A DNA stretch of 64,000 bases, taken from positions 10,258 to 74,257 of the forward strand of contig CAVDRM010000008.1 of the NCBI GenBank assembly GCA_963611355.1. Direction: 5' to 3'. Source of the DNA: CAVDRM01 sp963611355. Lineage in GTDB: Bacteria > Bacillota > Clostridia > Christensenellales > Aristaeellaceae. The notes beneath the pieces are model-generated. The model saw nothing but the letters and a program-made list of their open reading frames with translations. It ran no database searches and was not told where the DNA came from. Of the stretch, positions 47,796 through 58,045 are shown one piece after another (the stretch's first letter is position 1; every line of letters starts with the position of its first letter). The translations under genes were made by a program, and so were the position numbers.

Positions 47796-49667
47796 ATGTC
47801 ACAGCCGTCCAAGCCCCAAAACGGCGCGCAGGTACACGCGCCCTCTTTGGACGCACGGCGTTTCAAAAACAGGCTGCATAATGCGGTCACCAATCCGTAC
47901 AACATCATCACCATCATCGCCATCCTTTTTTTGTGCTATCTGATTGTCGTGCCGCTGATTGAAATGATAAAGACGACCTTCACCCTGGCCAAGGCGGATC
48001 TGCGGCGCGTGAAGGGCGGAACAGTTGGCGAATTTACGCTGTATTATTGGAAGCGATTGCTGCTTAGCGATGTCTCGCGCAACCTGTTTTGGGTGCCGCT
48101 GAAAAATTCGCTCATCATCGCCGTTTGCACCAGCGCCATTTCGATTACGATGGGCGCCTTGATTGCATGGCTGCTGGTGCGCACGGACTTGCCCGGAAAA
48201 AAGTTCTTTTCTTTGGCCGTCATCATCCCGTATATGCTGCCGTCATGGTGCAAATCCATGGCGTGGCTGTCCGTGTTCCGCAACGAGACCATCGGCGGCG
48301 CGGCCGGCTTTTTAAGCTATCTTGGCATCCGCTCACCGGACTGGCTGGCGTATGGGCCGGTTGCCATCATCATCGTGCTGTCCATTCATTATTACGCCTA
48401 TGCCTATTTGCTGGTCTCGGCAGCGCTCCGCTCCGTCAACTCCGAATTGGAGGAAATGGGGGAGATTGTCGGTGCGGGCAAGGGATTGATTCTGCGGAAA
48501 ATCACCTTCCCGCTCGTGCTGCCCGCCATTTTGTCCAGTCTGATTCTGACCTTCTCCAAGTCGATGGGCACGTTCGGCGTGCCGTCCTTTTTGGGGCTGA
48601 AGGTCAACTACTACACCATTTCGACCTCGCTGTATGCCACCATCCAGTCCCAGAAGGGGACGGGCTTTGCCATCAGCCTCGTGCTGATTCTGCTGGCCTC
48701 GGTCAACATTTTTATCAATCAGAAGCTCATCGGCTCACGCAAGTCCTATGCCACCATCGGCGGCAAGGGCGGACGCTCCACGCCGCTGGCCTTGGGCAAA
48801 TGGAAAGCTCCCATCGTGCTGGCGCTGGCGCTGTTTTTGCTGGTGGCCGTCGTGCTGCCGCTTGGCATCCTGCTGTACCAGACCTTCATGCTGCGGGCAG
48901 GAGACTACGGCCTGTCCAACTTTACGCTCCATTACTGGCTCGGCGAGGCCGACCCCGCCATTTCGGACGGGCTGCCCGGCGTATTCAAATCCTCACAGTT
49001 CTGGATGTATGTGAAAAATACGCTGAAGCTGGTGGGGCTGACCTCGATTATCGCCACCATCTGCGGGCAGATGCTGGGCTACATCAACTCCCGCGGTCGC
49101 CGCTTAAAGAGCGGCAAGCTCGTAGAGCAGCTCGTCTTTATCCCGTATCTGATTCCATCCATCGCCTTTGGCGCGATGTATCTGGCTATGTTCGCCACGC
49201 CCACGAAAATTACCATCTTCGGCGCGGAGCTGACGCTGATTCCCTCTCTGTACGGCACATTCACCGTGCTGGTGCTGGTGTCCATCGTCAAGCATCTGCC
49301 GTTTGCCTCCCGCGCCGGCACATCCAATATGCTGCAAATCAGTATTGAATTGGAGGAGGCAGGCCAGCTTGCGGGCGCAAACTTCCTCACCCGCTTTTTC
49401 CGCATCGTGTTCCCGCTGGCCAAGAACGGCTTCATGAGCGGCCTGATGCTGATTTTAATCAGCATCATGAAGGAGCTGGACTTGATTGTCATTCTGATGA
49501 CCCCCTCTCAGGCCACGCTGCCGTACATGGCGTACACCTATTCCACCTCCGGCTTTCAGCAGCCGGCGAGCGCGGTCGCCATTGTGATGTTCGTCATGGT
49601 ATTCTTCTTCTATTGGATAGCCAATAAATTTTTCCACGCCGATATCGCCGGCGGGCTGGGAGGTTAA
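47796..49667 (+). CDS. Ferric-iron-type ABC transporter permease (double-length, FbpB-like)
   Basis: A 623-residue permease made of two fused six-helix halves, as in FbpB/SfuB iron(III) importers. Each half carries an EAA loop: EEMGEIVGAGKGLILRKITF near residue 230 and LEEAGQLAGANFLTRFFRIV near residue 525. ATG 47796 was chosen because AAAGGAG lies 9 bases before it. First gene of a permease-ATPase-binding protein operon. Iron is the usual substrate of this family; related importers carry thiamine, phosphonates or other small ligands. Confidence 0.92.
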   Translation: MSQPSKPQNGAQVHAPSLDARRFKNRLHNAVTNPYNIITIIAILFLCYLIVVPLIEMIKTTFTLAKADLRRVKGGTVGEFTLYYWKRLLLSDVSRNLFWVPLKNSLIIAVCTSAISITMGALIAWLLVRTDLPGKKFFSLAVIIPYMLPSWCKSMAWLSVFRNETIGGAAGFLSYLGIRSPDWLAYGPVAIIIVLSIHYYAYAYLLVSAALRSVNSELEEMGEIVGAGKGLILRKITFPLVLPAILSSLILTFSKSMGTFGVPSFLGLKVNYYTISTSLYATIQSQKGTGFAISLVLILLASVNIFINQKLIGSRKSYATIGGKGGRSTPLALGKWKAPIVLALALFLLVAVVLPLGILLYQTFMLRAGDYGLSNFTLHYWLGEADPAISDGLPGVFKSSQFWMYVKNTLKLVGLTSIIATICGQMLGYINSRGRRLKSGKLVEQLVFIPYLIPSIAFGAMYLAMFATPTKITIFGAELTLIPSLYGTFTVLVLVSIVKHLPFASRAGTSNMLQISIELEEAGQLAGANFLTRFFRIVFPLAKNGFMSGLMLILISIMKELDLIVILMTPSQATLPYMAYTYSTSGFQQPASAVAIVMFVMVFFFYWIANKFFHADIAGGLGG

Positions 49668-49673
49668 GCGCAT

Positions 49674-50801
<1,128 letters not shown>

Positions 50802-50932
50802 CGGACGGCTGCGCGTTCTTCCTATGGAATCATGAAAATGCGCGAAGCGGCGGATGCAAAGCCATATCGGGTATTTACGTGCTGTTTGGCGGCGCGTGAC
50901 AAATACAAATACTTTTGGAGGGAGACACAGGC

Positions 50933-52087
50933 ATGAAAAAATTATCCATTCTCCTGCTGGCACTGGTGCTGGCGCTGTCCATGACGCTCACGGCCTTCGC
51001 GGGCGACAAGGAAGACAAATGGGCCGAGGAAAACGGCCTGAACACGGATGAACCGATAGAGGAACTGTACGAAAAGGCCAAGGCCGAGGGCAAGCTGACC
51101 ATTTACACCATCTCCAGCCGCACCCAGACGGTCGCCAATTCCTTCATGGAAGAATATCCCGGCATCGATGTCGAGGTCTATGACATTTCTTCCGGCACAC
51201 TCAAGGAAAAGTTTATCACCGAGTACGAGTCCGGCATCCACACCGTGGATATCCTGCATTCCAAGGAGCAGGTCGGCGAATACACCTTCGAGCTGTTCGC
51301 CGAGGGCTGGCTGCATAATTATCAGCCCGCGTCCATCTTCGGCAATGTCGATGCGTCCTACATGACGCTGACTCCTCTGATGGTGGAGCTGAACCTGTGG
51401 TTCTACAACACCGAGGTCTATGATACCTGCCCCATCACCTCTTGGTGGGATTTAACCAAGGAAGAATGGCGCGGCCGCGTGGTCTATCAGGATGCGGCGG
51501 GCAATGATGCCTACTGCGCTCCGCTGACTGCGATGGTGCAGCATGCGGACGAAATGGCCGCCGACTATGAGCGCGTCTTCGGTGAACCGATTCAGCTGGC
51601 CGATGACGAACCGAATGCCGCCTATGCCTTCATTAAGCGCTTCCTGGCGAATGACCCCATCATGGCAAAGGGCTCTGACGAGGTCATCGAGCTGGTCGGC
51701 GCAAAGGGGCAGACCAATCCGCCGGTCGGCTATTCCTCTTCTGTGAAGCTGCGCAAGGTCAGCGACGGCTATGCGCTGGGCTACACCCCCACTGCCATGA
51801 GCGTCTCTAACGGTATCCCCGCGCTGAACTTCGTGTCCATCGCCAATGAATGCGAGCATCCGAATGCGGCCAAGCTGTTCATCAAGTATTGGCTGGGCGG
51901 AGAGGATGGCCAGGGTCAGGGCTATGCGCCGCTGGTCTCCCTCGGCTCCTGGTCTGTCCGCCCCGAAAATCCGACGGCGGAGGGCAATGTCCCCCTGTCC
52001 GAAATCCCGCTGTGGGACATTGACTTTGAGTATATTTACGAGAACATTGAGGATGTCCGCGACTACTGGATTGCACACCGCAACTAA
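50933..52087 (+). CDS. Ferric-iron-type ABC transporter substrate-binding protein
   Basis: A 384-residue binding protein. The signal peptide ends TAFA near residue 23, without a lipobox cysteine. Seen: KLTIYTISSRTQTVANSFME, the FbpA-like opening, DILHSKEQVGEYTFELFAEG, and YDTCPITSWWDLTKEEWRGR. Conserved tyrosines typical of iron binding (YSSS.., YTPT) are present in the C-terminal half, but the ligand cannot be assigned. ATG 50933 follows TGGAGGGAG. The gene lies last in the operon, and the 131-base gap before it could contain an internal promoter. Confidence 0.9.
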   Translation: MKKLSILLLALVLALSMTLTAFAGDKEDKWAEENGLNTDEPIEELYEKAKAEGKLTIYTISSRTQTVANSFMEEYPGIDVEVYDISSGTLKEKFITEYESGIHTVDILHSKEQVGEYTFELFAEGWLHNYQPASIFGNVDASYMTLTPLMVELNLWFYNTEVYDTCPITSWWDLTKEEWRGRVVYQDAAGNDAYCAPLTAMVQHADEMAADYERVFGEPIQLADDEPNAAYAFIKRFLANDPIMAKGSDEVIELVGAKGQTNPPVGYSSSVKLRKVSDGYALGYTPTAMSVSNGIPALNFVSIANECEHPNAAKLFIKYWLGGEDGQGQGYAPLVSLGSWSVRPENPTAEGNVPLSEIPLWDIDFEYIYENIEDVRDYWIAHRN

Positions 52088-52168
52088 ACGGTCGGGGCAT
52101 CACAGCATCATTTGGCAGGCGCTCAGTGCGCGGTGATGTCTCGGACGAAAAAGAGCAATATGTGCTTG

Positions 52169-52193
52169 GCGGAGGCCGACGGCCTCCGCTTTC
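52169..52193 (+). terminator. Terminator after the ferric-type importer operon
   Basis: Inverted repeat GCGGAGGCCG / CGGCCTCCGC (52169-52189) with a one-base centre on paper and a short T-run after it. Confidence 0.7.
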
Positions 52194-52204
52194 TGCTGTG
52201 CCTC

Positions 52205-52233
52205 TTGCAATTTCCCGCTCTGATTGTTATGAT
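52205..52233 (+). promoter_or_regulatory. Promoter of the CvpA-family gene
   Basis: -35 TTGCAA (52205-52210), 17-base spacer, -10 TATGAT (52228-52233), 43 bases before the start codon. Confidence 0.7.
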
Positions 52234-52276
52234 AGAGGAGGCGAAGACGAGAAATTTCGAAGGAGGAGATGTGCGC

Positions 52277-52987
52277 ATGAACGTTGTGGACATCATTATT
52301 TTAGCCGTGCTGGGGCTGAGCGTCATCTACGGCTTTTATCGCGGCTTTGTGCAGACGGTGCTGAACGTCGCCTGCCTGCTCGTGTCCGTTTTTCTGGCGT
52401 TCACCTTTTCGGGGCAGCTTGCGGACGCCGTGCGCAGCAATGAGGGCGTGACCTCGACGCTGGCCACCTATACGGATGCCGTAGCGCGGGTAGGCGATTA
52501 TGATTTGGCAGGCTCCGAGGTGTCCGGCATTTCGGAATCGCTGATTTCCAAGGTGCTGGAGAGCGTTGACCTGCCGGAGCCCATCGCCAATATTTTAAAG
52601 AACAATCTGGAAAGTCAGGCCTTTGCGGGAACGTCCCTCAGTACGGTGAACGACTATGTGTCCAACACCGTGGTGGCCGTGGCGGTCAATGTGCTGTGCT
52701 TCCTTGTGTGCCTGTTTGTGTCCTATGCGGCGCTGTCCGTCATCGTGAGTCTTATTCAGCATGTGTTCCGCTTTCCGCTCCTGCGCACGCTGGATTGGCT
52801 GGCTGGCGGCGCGTTCGGGCTCTTGCGCGGCGCACTGCTGCTGTATGCGCTCTTTTTGGTCGTGCCGGTGCTTTCCACCATCATCCCGCTGGATGCGTTC
52901 AATGAGACCATAGCCCAAAGCCGCTTCGCGCCGTTCTTCTCCTCGGACGGCTTCTTCGCAAGCGTGATAGCCGGCAAGCTGTTTTGA
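52277..52987 (+). CDS. CvpA-family membrane protein
   Basis: A 236-residue membrane protein. Seen: NVVDIIILAVLGLSVIYGFY and RGFVQTVLN at the N-terminus, the standard CvpA opening, and LDWLAGGAFGLLRGALLLYA near residue 175. Four helices are expected with an extracytoplasmic loop in the middle. CvpA proteins are linked to colicin V production and, in enterics, envelope stress tolerance; the molecular role is unclear. ATG 52277 follows GGAGGAG. It has its own promoter. Confidence 0.88.
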   Translation: MNVVDIIILAVLGLSVIYGFYRGFVQTVLNVACLLVSVFLAFTFSGQLADAVRSNEGVTSTLATYTDAVARVGDYDLAGSEVSGISESLISKVLESVDLPEPIANILKNNLESQAFAGTSLSTVNDYVSNTVVAVAVNVLCFLVCLFVSYAALSVIVSLIQHVFRFPLLRTLDWLAGGAFGLLRGALLLYALFLVVPVLSTIIPLDAFNETIAQSRFAPFFSSDGFFASVIAGKLF

Positions 52988-53010
52988 GGCATCGCCGCAC
53001 AATTCTCGGC

Positions 53011-53050
53011 AGTCTGTTTTGGCAGACTCGGAAAGCCCTTCGGTTTTCCG
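53011..53050 (+). terminator. Tandem hairpins between the CvpA and QueT genes
   Basis: Hairpin 1 AGTCTG/CAGACT (53011-53028) is followed directly by hairpin 2 CGGAAAGCC/GGTTTTCCG (53029-53050, CTTC loop). No T-run follows. They may end the cvpA transcript or belong to a queT leader. Confidence 0.45.
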
Positions 53051-53105
53051 GACTTCGCGCATCTGCTTCGATCCTTAATTAAAATGAAAGCCGGTATTTT
53101 TTATT

Positions 53106-53576
53106 ATGTCCGCTAAAAACATCCGCTACCTTGTCTTGACTGCGGCGATTGCGGCGCTGTATGCGCTGCTGACGCTGATTTTACCGCTCAACGTCGCCGG
53201 TGTGCAGCTCCGCGTGTCCGAGGCGCTGACGCTGCTGCCCGTATTGACGGACGCGGCCGTGCCAGGGCTGGCGCTGGGCTGCGTGATTGCCAACTTTTTA
53301 CAGGGCGCACCGCTGCCGGATGTCATCTTCGGCTCGCTGGCGACACTCATCGCGGCGCTTTTGACACGCCGTCTGCGCAAAAAAATCTATTTGGCCGCGC
53401 TCATGCCTGCCCTGTCCAACGGGCTGATTGTAGGGGTGCTGCTCACCTATGTTTATCACGCCCTGCCGCTCTATCTTTCCGTCCCGTCCGTTGCGGCGGG
53501 CGAGCTGGTCATCTGCTACGCGCTTGGCATTCCGATGCTGCGCGCCTTAAAAAAAACGAAGCTGCTTGGCAAATAA
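53106..53576 (+). CDS. queT: QueT-family transporter (queuosine precursor, ECF S component)
   Basis: A 156-residue membrane protein of the QueT family, the substrate-specificity component of an energy-coupling factor transporter for a queuosine precursor. Seen: YLVLTAAIAALYALLTLILP at the start, RVSEALTLLPVLTDAAVPGL, the family-typical SEALTLLP motif, and GCVIANFL. Five or six helices. ATG 53106 fits the family start but has a poor RBS (a T-rich stretch precedes it). No preQ1 riboswitch motif is recognisable upstream. The ECF ATPases are not in the window. Confidence 0.88.
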   Translation: MSAKNIRYLVLTAAIAALYALLTLILPLNVAGVQLRVSEALTLLPVLTDAAVPGLALGCVIANFLQGAPLPDVIFGSLATLIAALLTRRLRKKIYLAALMPALSNGLIVGVLLTYVYHALPLYLSVPSVAAGELVICYALGIPMLRALKKTKLLGK

Positions 53577-53719
53577 AGGCGCGTGAAGGATGGATTCTGC
53601 CGAAAAATACGCAGACTTGTTCGAAAGAGCATTGTTTGAAAAAAGAATGATTTTCCTGCTATACAAAAAAGCGAATCGGTGATAAAATGCGTGGGCAACG
53701 AATTTCGGAGGCGAAGGAC

Positions 53720-54910
53720 ATGAACCCCACGTATCAACGGACGATGACGGCCTGCTTTATCGGCTACATCGTGCAGGCAGTGGTCAACAATTTTGTGCCG
53801 CTGCTGTTTGTGACCTTTCAGAACACCTATCAAATCCCTCTGACCGGCATCACGCTGCTGATAACCATCAACTTTGTCATTCAGATGCTGGTCGACCTTT
53901 TGTCCGCAAAATTCGTGGATAAAATAGGCTATCGCACCGCCGTTTTGCTGGCGCACGGCTGTGCCGCGCTGGGGCTGGGGCTGCTGACCGTCCTGCCGGA
54001 GCTGTTTTCGGATGCGTTCACGGGCATTTTGATTTCCGTCTGCATCTATGCCATCGGCGGCGGGCTGATTGAGGTGCTGATTACGCCGATTTTGGAGGCG
54101 TGCCCGACCGACAACAAGGAAAAGGCGATGAGCCTTCTGCACTCCTTTTATTGCTGGGGGCATATGGGCGTGGTGCTGCTGTCCACGGTCTTTTTTTCCG
54201 TCTTCGGCATTGAAAAATGGAAAATCATGACGTGGATTTGGGTACTGATTCCCGCCTGCAATATGCTTCTTTTTGCGAAAGCACCGATTTATTCCCTGAC
54301 CGCCGAGGGCGACAAGGGCCTGAGCATCAGGGAGTTGTTCTCCATGAAGCTGTTTTGGCTGCTGCTGCTGATGATGACCTGCTCCGGCGCGAGCGAGCAG
54401 GCAGTCAGCCAGTGGGCTTCAACCTTTGCCGAGCAGGGGCTTGGGGTCAGCAAAACCGTCGGAGATTTGGCAGGACCGATGGCCTTCGCCTTCCTGATGG
54501 GCACATCCCGCCTGATTTACGGAAAATTCGGCGATAAACTGAACATGGACCGCTTCATGAGCTTCAGTATTCTTTTGTGCATCGCGTCTTATCTGTGCAT
54601 TTCGCTCGTGCCGAATCCTTATGTCAGTCTGATAGGCTGCGCTGTCTGCGGCTTTTCCGTGGGCATTCTGTGGCCGGGAACGTGCAGCAAAGCGTCTGCC
54701 GCCATTCGGCGCGGCGGAACAGCGATGTTTGCGCTGCTGGCGCTGGCGGGGGACATCGGCTGCTCCGGCGGGCCGACGCTGGCGGGCTTTGTGTCCGGCG
54801 CACTCGGCAATGACCTGCGCATGGGCATCCTGGCGGCACTCATTTTTCCCGTGCTGCTGCTGTTCGCCCATTATTCCCTGCGGAAGAACACGAAAAAGAC
54901 TGAGGCGTAA
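53720..54910 (+). CDS. MFS transporter
   Basis: A 396-residue major facilitator with about 12 helices. Seen: DLLSAKFVDKIGYRTAVLLA (the loop 2-3 motif GxxxDxxGxR in diverged form) and DKLNMDRFMSFS in the second half. The sequence resembles FucP/sugar-type MFS proteins with the phrase PILEACPTDNKEKAMSLLHS. ATG 53720 follows CGGAGGCGAAGGA. Substrate unknown. Hairpins after the gene (CTTTATC/GATAAAG at 54943-54959 and a GGCGTG-rich stem around 54983-55011) may end the transcript or that of lgt, which converges. Confidence 0.85.
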   Translation: MNPTYQRTMTACFIGYIVQAVVNNFVPLLFVTFQNTYQIPLTGITLLITINFVIQMLVDLLSAKFVDKIGYRTAVLLAHGCAALGLGLLTVLPELFSDAFTGILISVCIYAIGGGLIEVLITPILEACPTDNKEKAMSLLHSFYCWGHMGVVLLSTVFFSVFGIEKWKIMTWIWVLIPACNMLLFAKAPIYSLTAEGDKGLSIRELFSMKLFWLLLLMMTCSGASEQAVSQWASTFAEQGLGVSKTVGDLAGPMAFAFLMGTSRLIYGKFGDKLNMDRFMSFSILLCIASYLCISLVPNPYVSLIGCAVCGFSVGILWPGTCSKASAAIRRGGTAMFALLALAGDIGCSGGPTLAGFVSGALGNDLRMGILAALIFPVLLLFAHYSLRKNTKKTEA

Positions 54911-55043
54911 GCGCACAACGATGCGCCCCTAAGGAGCCGTGGCTTTATCTAAGATAAAGGCATCGGCAGACTGCCGCTTTTCGGCGTGGAAAACCCTTCG
55001 GGTTTCACGCCTCCTCACAGCTGCTTCCTTCCGAAATGGCGGC

Positions 55044-55775
55044 TTAGGCTTTCTTTTTCCGTATCCTTTTGAACACCAAAGAAATAACGGAACACACGAC
55101 GAGCAGGGCACTGAGCGCCTGTGAAACGCGAATGCTGCCCAGCATCAGGCTGTCACTCCGCAAGCCTTCAATCCAGACACGCCCAAGCCCGTACAAGATA
55201 AAATACAGTGGCAGACCATCCCCCGTCTGCCATTTTTTTCGTGTCAGCCAAAGAATGAAAAAGCCGATGATATCCCAGAGCGATTCGTAAAAAAAGGTCG
55301 CCTGATACCAACCTTCGCCGATTTGAACGGCATAGGGGAAGAACTGCAGGGCGGTCTCGGTGACGGCATTTCCGTAGGCTTCGCCGTTAAAAAAGTTTCC
55401 CCAGCGGCCGATTGCCTGCCCCAGCAGCAGCGACGGCGCGGCCATGTCACCCAGCGCGGCATAGGGAACGTGCCGCACCCGCGCCAGCACGAGCGCCGCC
55501 AGCGCTCCGCCGAGGATGCCGCCGTAAATCGCCAGCCCACCCTGCCAGACATACAGGATGCTGAGGAGGTCGTCTTGATACAAGTCCCACCGGAAGGCGA
55601 CATAATATAGCCGTGCGCCGACCAGCGCAGCCGGCACGCAGCACAGCGCAAAATCATAGGAAATGTCCTTCGGCAGGCCGAGCCGCGCTTCATTGCTCGC
55701 GCACAGCCGCACGCCTACATAAATCGCCAGCGCAATCAGCAGCCCGTAGACCGAAAACCGACCAAATAAAACCAT
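55044..55775 (-). CDS. lgt: Prolipoprotein diacylglyceryl transferase
   Basis: Lgt transfers diacylglycerol from phosphatidylglycerol to the lipobox cysteine of prolipoproteins. 243 residues, seven helices expected. Seen: the start FGRFSVYGLLIALAIYVGVR, LYYVAFRWDLY, the signature LGQAIGRWGNFFNGEAYG with its catalytic Arg, and GEGWYQATFFYESLWD. RBS GGGAGGGG precedes ATG 55775. Its presence shows that lipoproteins are made although the binding proteins in this window lack lipoboxes. Confidence 0.97.
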   Translation of the reverse strand: MVLFGRFSVYGLLIALAIYVGVRLCASNEARLGLPKDISYDFALCCVPAALVGARLYYVAFRWDLYQDDLLSILYVWQGGLAIYGGILGGALAALVLARVRHVPYAALGDMAAPSLLLGQAIGRWGNFFNGEAYGNAVTETALQFFPYAVQIGEGWYQATFFYESLWDIIGFFILWLTRKKWQTGDGLPLYFILYGLGRVWIEGLRSDSLMLGSIRVSQALSALLVVCSVISLVFKRIRKKKA

Positions 55776-55795
55776 GCATATCCCCTCCCAAGAAT

Positions 55796-55824
55796 ATTAT
55801 AAAAAAGCGGGAGGGGTTTTGCAA
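55796..55824 (-). promoter_or_regulatory. Promoter of lgt
   Basis: On the minus strand: -35 TTGCAA (55819-55824), 17-base spacer, consensus -10 TATAAT (55796-55801), close to the start codon. Confidence 0.75.
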
Positions 55825-55914
55825 GATTGAATGCGGGCATGGAAACGGTTTTGCATAGGATAAAATGAAGGCTCGTCATGCCGAATGAATTGCAGTGCCA
55901 TGAAAATCAACCAT

Positions 55915-55946
55915 AAAAAGAGGTTGCCTTGGACAAGACAGCCTCT
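55915..55946 (-). terminator. Terminator after glyS
   Basis: On the minus strand, arms AGAGGCTGTCTT and AAGGCAACCTCT pair with one mismatch and a G-T pair, followed by five T (55915-55919). Confidence 0.75.
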
Positions 55947-55975
55947 GAATACGTTTTCAATCAGTTTCGGAACGG

Positions 55976-57355
55976 TTAAAACGCAGTTTTCTGCGCAAGG
56001 TAGCTCTTCAGCTCACTGACGGCGATGCGCTCCTGCTGCATGGTGTCGCGGTCGCGGACGGTGACCGTGTTGTTTTCCTGCGTGTCAAAGTCCACCGTGA
56101 TGCAGAACGGCGTGCCAACTTCATCCTGACGGCGGTAGCGCTTGCCGATGGAGCCGGTCTCGTCATAATCCACCATGAAATCCCTGGCCAAGTCCTGATA
56201 GATGGAGGCGGCCAAATCACCCAGCTTGTTCTTTTGCAGGGGCAGAACGGCGGCCTTGAAGGGAGCGAGCGCGGGATGCAGGTGCAGGACGACGCGGGAG
56301 TCGTTCTCAAGCTGCTGCTCCTCGTAGGCATTGCACAGGAATGCCAGCACCATACGATCCACGCCCAGCGACGGCTCGATGCAGTACGGCACAAACTTTT
56401 CGTTGGTCACGGGGTCTAAGTATTCCAACGCCTTGCCGGAATGCTCCGAATGGCGGGACAGGTCGTAATCCGTGCGGTCGGCCACGCCCCAAAGCTCGCC
56501 CCAGCCGAAGGGGAAGAGGAATTCAAAGTCCGTCGTCGCCTTGGAATAGAAGGCCAGCTTCTCCGGCTCATGGTCGCGCAGACGCAGCGATTCCTCCTTG
56601 ATGCCCAAGGACAGCAGCCAATCACGGCAGAAGGAGCGCCAATAGCCGAACCACTCCAAGTCCTCGCCGGGCTTGCAGAAGAACTCCAGCTCCATCTGCT
56701 CAAACTCGCGGACGCGGAAGATGAAGTTGCCGGGGGTGATTTCGTTGCGGAAGGACTTGCCGATTTGCGCAATGCCGGCAGGCAGCTTCCTGCGGGTGGA
56801 GCGCATGACATTCAGGAAGTTGACGAAAATGCCCTGCGCGGTTTCGGGACGCAGATAGATTTCGTTGGCGCTGCCCTCATTCACGCCTGAGTAGGTCTTG
56901 AACATCAGGTTGAACTGGCGGATGCCGGTGAAATCCTTTTTGCCGCAGACGGGGCAGACAATATCATGCTCGGTGATATATTGTTCCAGCTCGGCGTTCG
57001 TCCAGCCGTCGCCGGTCACCGCGCCGTGCGTAAAATCTTCAATCAGCTTATCGGCGCGGAAACGCGCCTTGCACACCTTGCAGTCCATCAGCGGGTCATT
57101 AAAGCCGCCGACGTGACCGGAGGCCACCCATACTTCCCGGTTCATCAGTATGGCGCTGTCCAGACCGACATTGTACTTGTTTTCCTGAACAAATTTTTTC
57201 CACCACGCCCGTTTGACGTTGTTTTTCAATTCCACACCCAGCGGGCCGTAATCCCAGGAATTAGCCAGACCGCCGTAAATTTCACTGCCGGGGAAAATAA
57301 AGCCGCGGTTTTTGCACAGCGCGACCAGCTTGTCCATCGTCAACTGCTCGGACAT
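55976..57355 (-). CDS. glyS: Glycyl-tRNA synthetase (single-chain type)
   Basis: Charges tRNA-Gly with glycine. 459 residues, class II, the alpha2 (eukaryote/archaeal-like) form. Seen: motif 1 region FIFPGSEIYGGLANSWDYGP, LRPETAQGIFVNFLNVMRST (motif 2 neighbourhood), IGKSFRNEITPGNFIFRVRE, and motif 3 in PYCIEPSLGVDRMVLAFLCN. The zinc-like CKVC...CPVCG cysteines are retained. ATG 57355 was chosen because AAGGAGG ends 7 bases before it; the earlier ATG 57361 is too close. No T-box leader: the promoter lies only about 30 bases upstream. Confidence 0.97.
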   Translation of the reverse strand: MSEQLTMDKLVALCKNRGFIFPGSEIYGGLANSWDYGPLGVELKNNVKRAWWKKFVQENKYNVGLDSAILMNREVWVASGHVGGFNDPLMDCKVCKARFRADKLIEDFTHGAVTGDGWTNAELEQYITEHDIVCPVCGKKDFTGIRQFNLMFKTYSGVNEGSANEIYLRPETAQGIFVNFLNVMRSTRRKLPAGIAQIGKSFRNEITPGNFIFRVREFEQMELEFFCKPGEDLEWFGYWRSFCRDWLLSLGIKEESLRLRDHEPEKLAFYSKATTDFEFLFPFGWGELWGVADRTDYDLSRHSEHSGKALEYLDPVTNEKFVPYCIEPSLGVDRMVLAFLCNAYEEQQLENDSRVVLHLHPALAPFKAAVLPLQKNKLGDLAASIYQDLARDFMVDYDETGSIGKRYRRQDEVGTPFCITVDFDTQENNTVTVRDRDTMQQERIAVSELKSYLAQKTAF

Positions 57356-57384
57356 ACGCATGCCTCCTTCGCATAGATGGTATT

Positions 57385-57413
57385 ATCATAGACTTTTTCG
57401 CATTTTTTGTCAA
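57385..57413 (-). promoter_or_regulatory. Promoter of glyS
   Basis: On the minus strand: consensus -35 TTGACA (57408-57413), 17-base spacer, -10 TATGAT (57385-57390). Confidence 0.8.
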
Positions 57414-57475
57414 CATTTTTGCCGTGCTCAAATCATCTGGTCAGATGAACAGCTGCGGCGTTTTTTCACGCATTT

Positions 57476-57964
57476 TTACAGCATATGATAATACGGGCAG
57501 ATATCCTCATAACGGCCGTCCTTCATGCGGAAGCCCTTGGGGATAGTGCCGAGGCGGATAAAGCCGAGACGCTCGTAGAGATGACGGGCATGGATGTTGG
57601 AGGCAACGACCGCGTTGAATTGCAGGATGCGGAAACCGTGCGCCGCGCCCTGCTTCAGGCAGTCGGCGACGAGCTTTTCGCCGATGTGCAGCCCCCGCAC
57701 ATCACGGCTGACGGCATAGCTGGCATTGCAGATATGCCCGCAGCGTCCGACGTTGTTCGGGTGCAGGATATAAAGCCCGTAAACCCGATTGGCGGCATCG
57801 ACGGCTACTGCGTTATAGGTCTGCGCGGCAAAAAAATCGCGGCCGGTTTCGGCAGTCAGCAGCTCCTCCTGCGGAAAGGCAGCGCCGTCCTCCACCACCT
57901 CGTTCCAAATGCGTATCATGTCCGGCAGGTCGCGCTCCTCATAGGGTCTGACAAAGATGTCCAT
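57476..57964 (-). CDS. GNAT-family N-acetyltransferase
   Basis: A 162-residue acetyl-CoA-dependent acyltransferase. Seen: VRPYEERDLPDMIRIWNEVV, the acetyl-CoA loop SRDVRGLHIGEKLVADCLKQ (R-G-x-x-I-G form), and NIHARHLYERLGFIRLGTIP, typical of phosphinothricin/YncA-type acetyltransferases. ATG 57964 follows CAGGAGG. A perfect palindrome TCATCTG/CAGATGA (57433-57448) downstream may end its transcript. The substrate is unknown. Confidence 0.88.
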   Translation of the reverse strand: MDIFVRPYEERDLPDMIRIWNEVVEDGAAFPQEELLTAETGRDFFAAQTYNAVAVDAANRVYGLYILHPNNVGRCGHICNASYAVSRDVRGLHIGEKLVADCLKQGAAHGFRILQFNAVVASNIHARHLYERLGFIRLGTIPKGFRMKDGRYEDICPYYHML

Positions 57965-58045
57965 TGTATCCGCCTCCTGAATCGGGATGATGATAGCATA
58001 CGGACAAGGAAAAATCAAGACGGTGCTGGCAAGCGTGCGGAAGGC

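Noticed and set aside
52988..53105. preQ1 riboswitch upstream of queT
   Set aside because: Neither the preQ1-I AACUAA-type tail nor preQ1-II conserved segments were found; only plain hairpins.
57356..57413. T-box riboswitch expected upstream of a Firmicute glyS
   Set aside because: The consensus promoter lies about 30 bases before the start codon, leaving no room for a T-box.
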